Source: Caldithrix sp. RBG_13_44_9 (GTDB lineage: Bacteria > Calditrichota > Calditrichia > RBG-13-44-9). From it: a stretch of DNA of 8,115 nt. The position numbers were made by a program, and so were the translations under genes. Each line of letters begins with the position of its first letter. The stretch's first letter is position 1. The stretch lies in assembly GCA_001771055.1 (NCBI GenBank), contig MESS01000012.1:8331-16445 (forward strand). The letters run 5' to 3'. Below, piece after piece: positions 6,937 through 8,115 of this stretch. Below the pieces are notes generated by a model. It saw only the letters and a program-made list of their open reading frames with translations. It was not told the origin of the DNA and made no database searches.

Positions 6937-6942
6937 GAGGAG
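6937..6942 (+). promoter_or_regulatory. Ribosome binding site that selects a TTG start
   Basis: GAGGAG ends 7 bases before the TTG at 6950 and fits the receiver-domain N-terminus exactly (KTSILIVDDE follows). The next in-frame ATG (residue 12) would delete the conserved Asp pair, so the TTG start is strongly favoured. Confidence 0.8.
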
Positions 6943-6949
6943 CAACCAC

Positions 6950-8115
6950 TTGAAAACAAGTATTTTGATTGTCGATGATGAAATGGATGCGTTGGACCTC
7001 ATGGAAGAACTGTTTCTGAAGCACGGTTACGAAACATTTACAGCTCGAAACGGCATTGAGGCTATGCCTATTATTGCCGAAAATGAACCTGATATTCTGA
7101 TATCGGATATGGTCATGCCCGAGATGGATGGGATAAAACTCCTGGAAATGGTCAACAAAAAATATCCTGATATTGCAGTGATCATGATAACTGCTCATGG
7201 TACCATTGAGACCGCGGTGGAAACCATGAAAAAAGGAGCAAAAGATTATATCCTCAAACCATTACGGTTGGATGAGATTTTAGCGAAAGTGGAGACCATC
7301 TCCCAGTTGAAATCTCTCATGAAAGAAAATCAATATTTACGGGAAAAATTATCTCAGAAGTACAATTTCAATAATATCATCGGCATGAATGGCCAGATGC
7401 TGGAATTATTCGACTTGATAAAGGACATTGCCAAAACAAATTCTACCGTATTGATTACTGGAGAAAGCGGCACAGGAAAGGAATTAATTGCTAACGCCAT
7501 TCATTTTAATAGCGACCGGATCAAAAAACCTTTTGTGAAAGTCAATTGCGGGGTGTTAGCCGAAAATCTGCTGGAAAGTGAATTATTTGGACACGTTAAG
7601 GGATCATTCACTGGAGCAATCAGAGACAAACTTGGTCGTTTTGAAATTGCCCATGGAGGCACAATTTTTTTAGATGAAATCGGAGACGTTTCCTCCAATA
7701 TGCAATTAAAATTATTGCGGGTATTGCAGGAAGGTGAATTTGAAAGAGTGGGTGGCACGGAGACAATAAAAGTCGATGTCCGAATTATCGCTGCCACAAA
7801 TCGTAATTTGAATGAGATGATGATGAAGGGACAATTTCGGCAGGATCTCTATTACCGGCTTAATGTGATCCCTCTGGAGGTACCACCTTTGCGGGAACGG
7901 AAAGACGACATTCCCCTGTTGATTACACATTTCTTAGATAAATTCAATAAGCAATTTAGTAAAAAAATTGACTTTATTGAAGATGAGGCCATGCGATACC
8001 TGCAGAATTATTCCTGGCCAGGGAACATAAGGGAGCTTGAAAATCTTCTGGAGAGAGCGGTGGTATTAAATAAGACCGGACGGCTTACTGTAAAAGATTT
8101 TCCATTGGTGATAAT
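6950..8115 (+). CDS. NtrC-type sigma-54-dependent response regulator, 3' end cut by window edge
   Basis: A transcription activator of the NtrC/AtoC type that uses ATP to open promoters bound by sigma-54 RNA polymerase. 388 codons are present and the frame runs off the window. The receiver (residues 3-118) has Asp9, Asp10, phospho-acceptor Asp53, Thr81 and Lys103. The AAA+ domain starts near residue 141 with NNIIGMN. It has Walker A GESGTGK (171-177), the sigma-54 contact loop as GSFTGA (218-223), Walker B TIFLDEIGD (238-246, with Asp242 and Glu243), the AATN sensor I (281-284) and the WPGNIREL sensor II (356-363). The C-terminal DNA-binding helix-turn-helix should lie past base 8115. The usual loop sequence is GAFTGA; the Ala-to-Ser change is a known tolerated type of variant. 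The start is TTG, backed by GAGGAG. It is probably co-transcribed with gltX and the hybrid kinase. No -24/-12 promoter was found in the window, so the targets are unknown. Confidence 0.96.
   Translation, partial: MKTSILIVDDEMDALDLMEELFLKHGYETFTARNGIEAMPIIAENEPDILISDMVMPEMDGIKLLEMVNKKYPDIAVIMITAHGTIETAVETMKKGAKDYILKPLRLDEILAKVETISQLKSLMKENQYLREKLSQKYNFNNIIGMNGQMLELFDLIKDIAKTNSTVLITGESGTGKELIANAIHFNSDRIKKPFVKVNCGVLAENLLESELFGHVKGSFTGAIRDKLGRFEIAHGGTIFLDEIGDVSSNMQLKLLRVLQEGEFERVGGTETIKVDVRIIAATNRNLNEMMMKGQFRQDLYYRLNVIPLEVPPLRERKDDIPLLITHFLDKFNKQFSKKIDFIEDEAMRYLQNYSWPGNIRELENLLERAVVLNKTGRLTVKDFPLVI

Noticed and set aside
6887..7198. Minus-strand open frame of 103 codons over the hybrid/NtrC-type junction
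   Set aside because: It overlaps the receiver domain of the NtrC-type regulator, whose conserved residues are unmistakable, so this is a shadow frame.

Overview
The window carries seven protein-coding genes, two of them cut by the window edges. The DNA is AT-rich, with an apparent lipoprotein signal, a sigma-54-dependent response regulator, a receiver-PAS-kinase hybrid and several non-ATG (TTG) starts. This suggests a free-living bacterium with a Gram-negative style envelope. A lineage near the FCB or Calditrichota/Marinimicrobia-type phyla would fit, but that is an impression from gene style and nothing here proves it. I see no mobile element, tRNA, rRNA, CRISPR array or phage gene.

Layout. 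(1) 1-719, minus strand: metallo-beta-lactamase-fold hydrolase, missing its C-terminal end at the left window edge. (2) 720-867: short divergent control region. (3) 868-1446, plus strand: SpoIIM/DUF95-type multi-pass membrane protein. (4) 1526-2065, minus strand: ferritin-like diiron protein with a strong ribosome binding site. It converges with gene 3. (5) 2177-3100, minus strand: lipoprotein of the endonuclease/exonuclease/phosphatase family with a complete catalytic set. (6) About 860 bases (3101-3962) with no convincing gene. This stretch is very AT-rich and holds three separate inverted repeats built on the same core word, CGGAA/TTCCG. (7) 3963-8115, plus strand: gltX (glutamyl-tRNA synthetase), then, 6 bases later, a receiver-PAS-histidine kinase hybrid, then, 44 bases later, an NtrC-type sigma-54 activator that runs off the right edge.

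How the genes may work together. The last three genes look like one transcription unit, so a housekeeping aminoacyl-tRNA synthetase shares an operon with a two-component module. The hybrid starts with a receiver and keeps an intact phospho-acceptor histidine box. Its ATP-binding domain, however, lacks the expected N-box asparagines and the G1 (DxGxG) box. This suggests, as an inference, that it relays phosphate (in the manner of Spo0B) or dephosphorylates the downstream NtrC-type regulator, and does not autophosphorylate in the ordinary way. It is the most interesting point in the window. The left half looks like ordinary, loosely connected metabolic and envelope genes.
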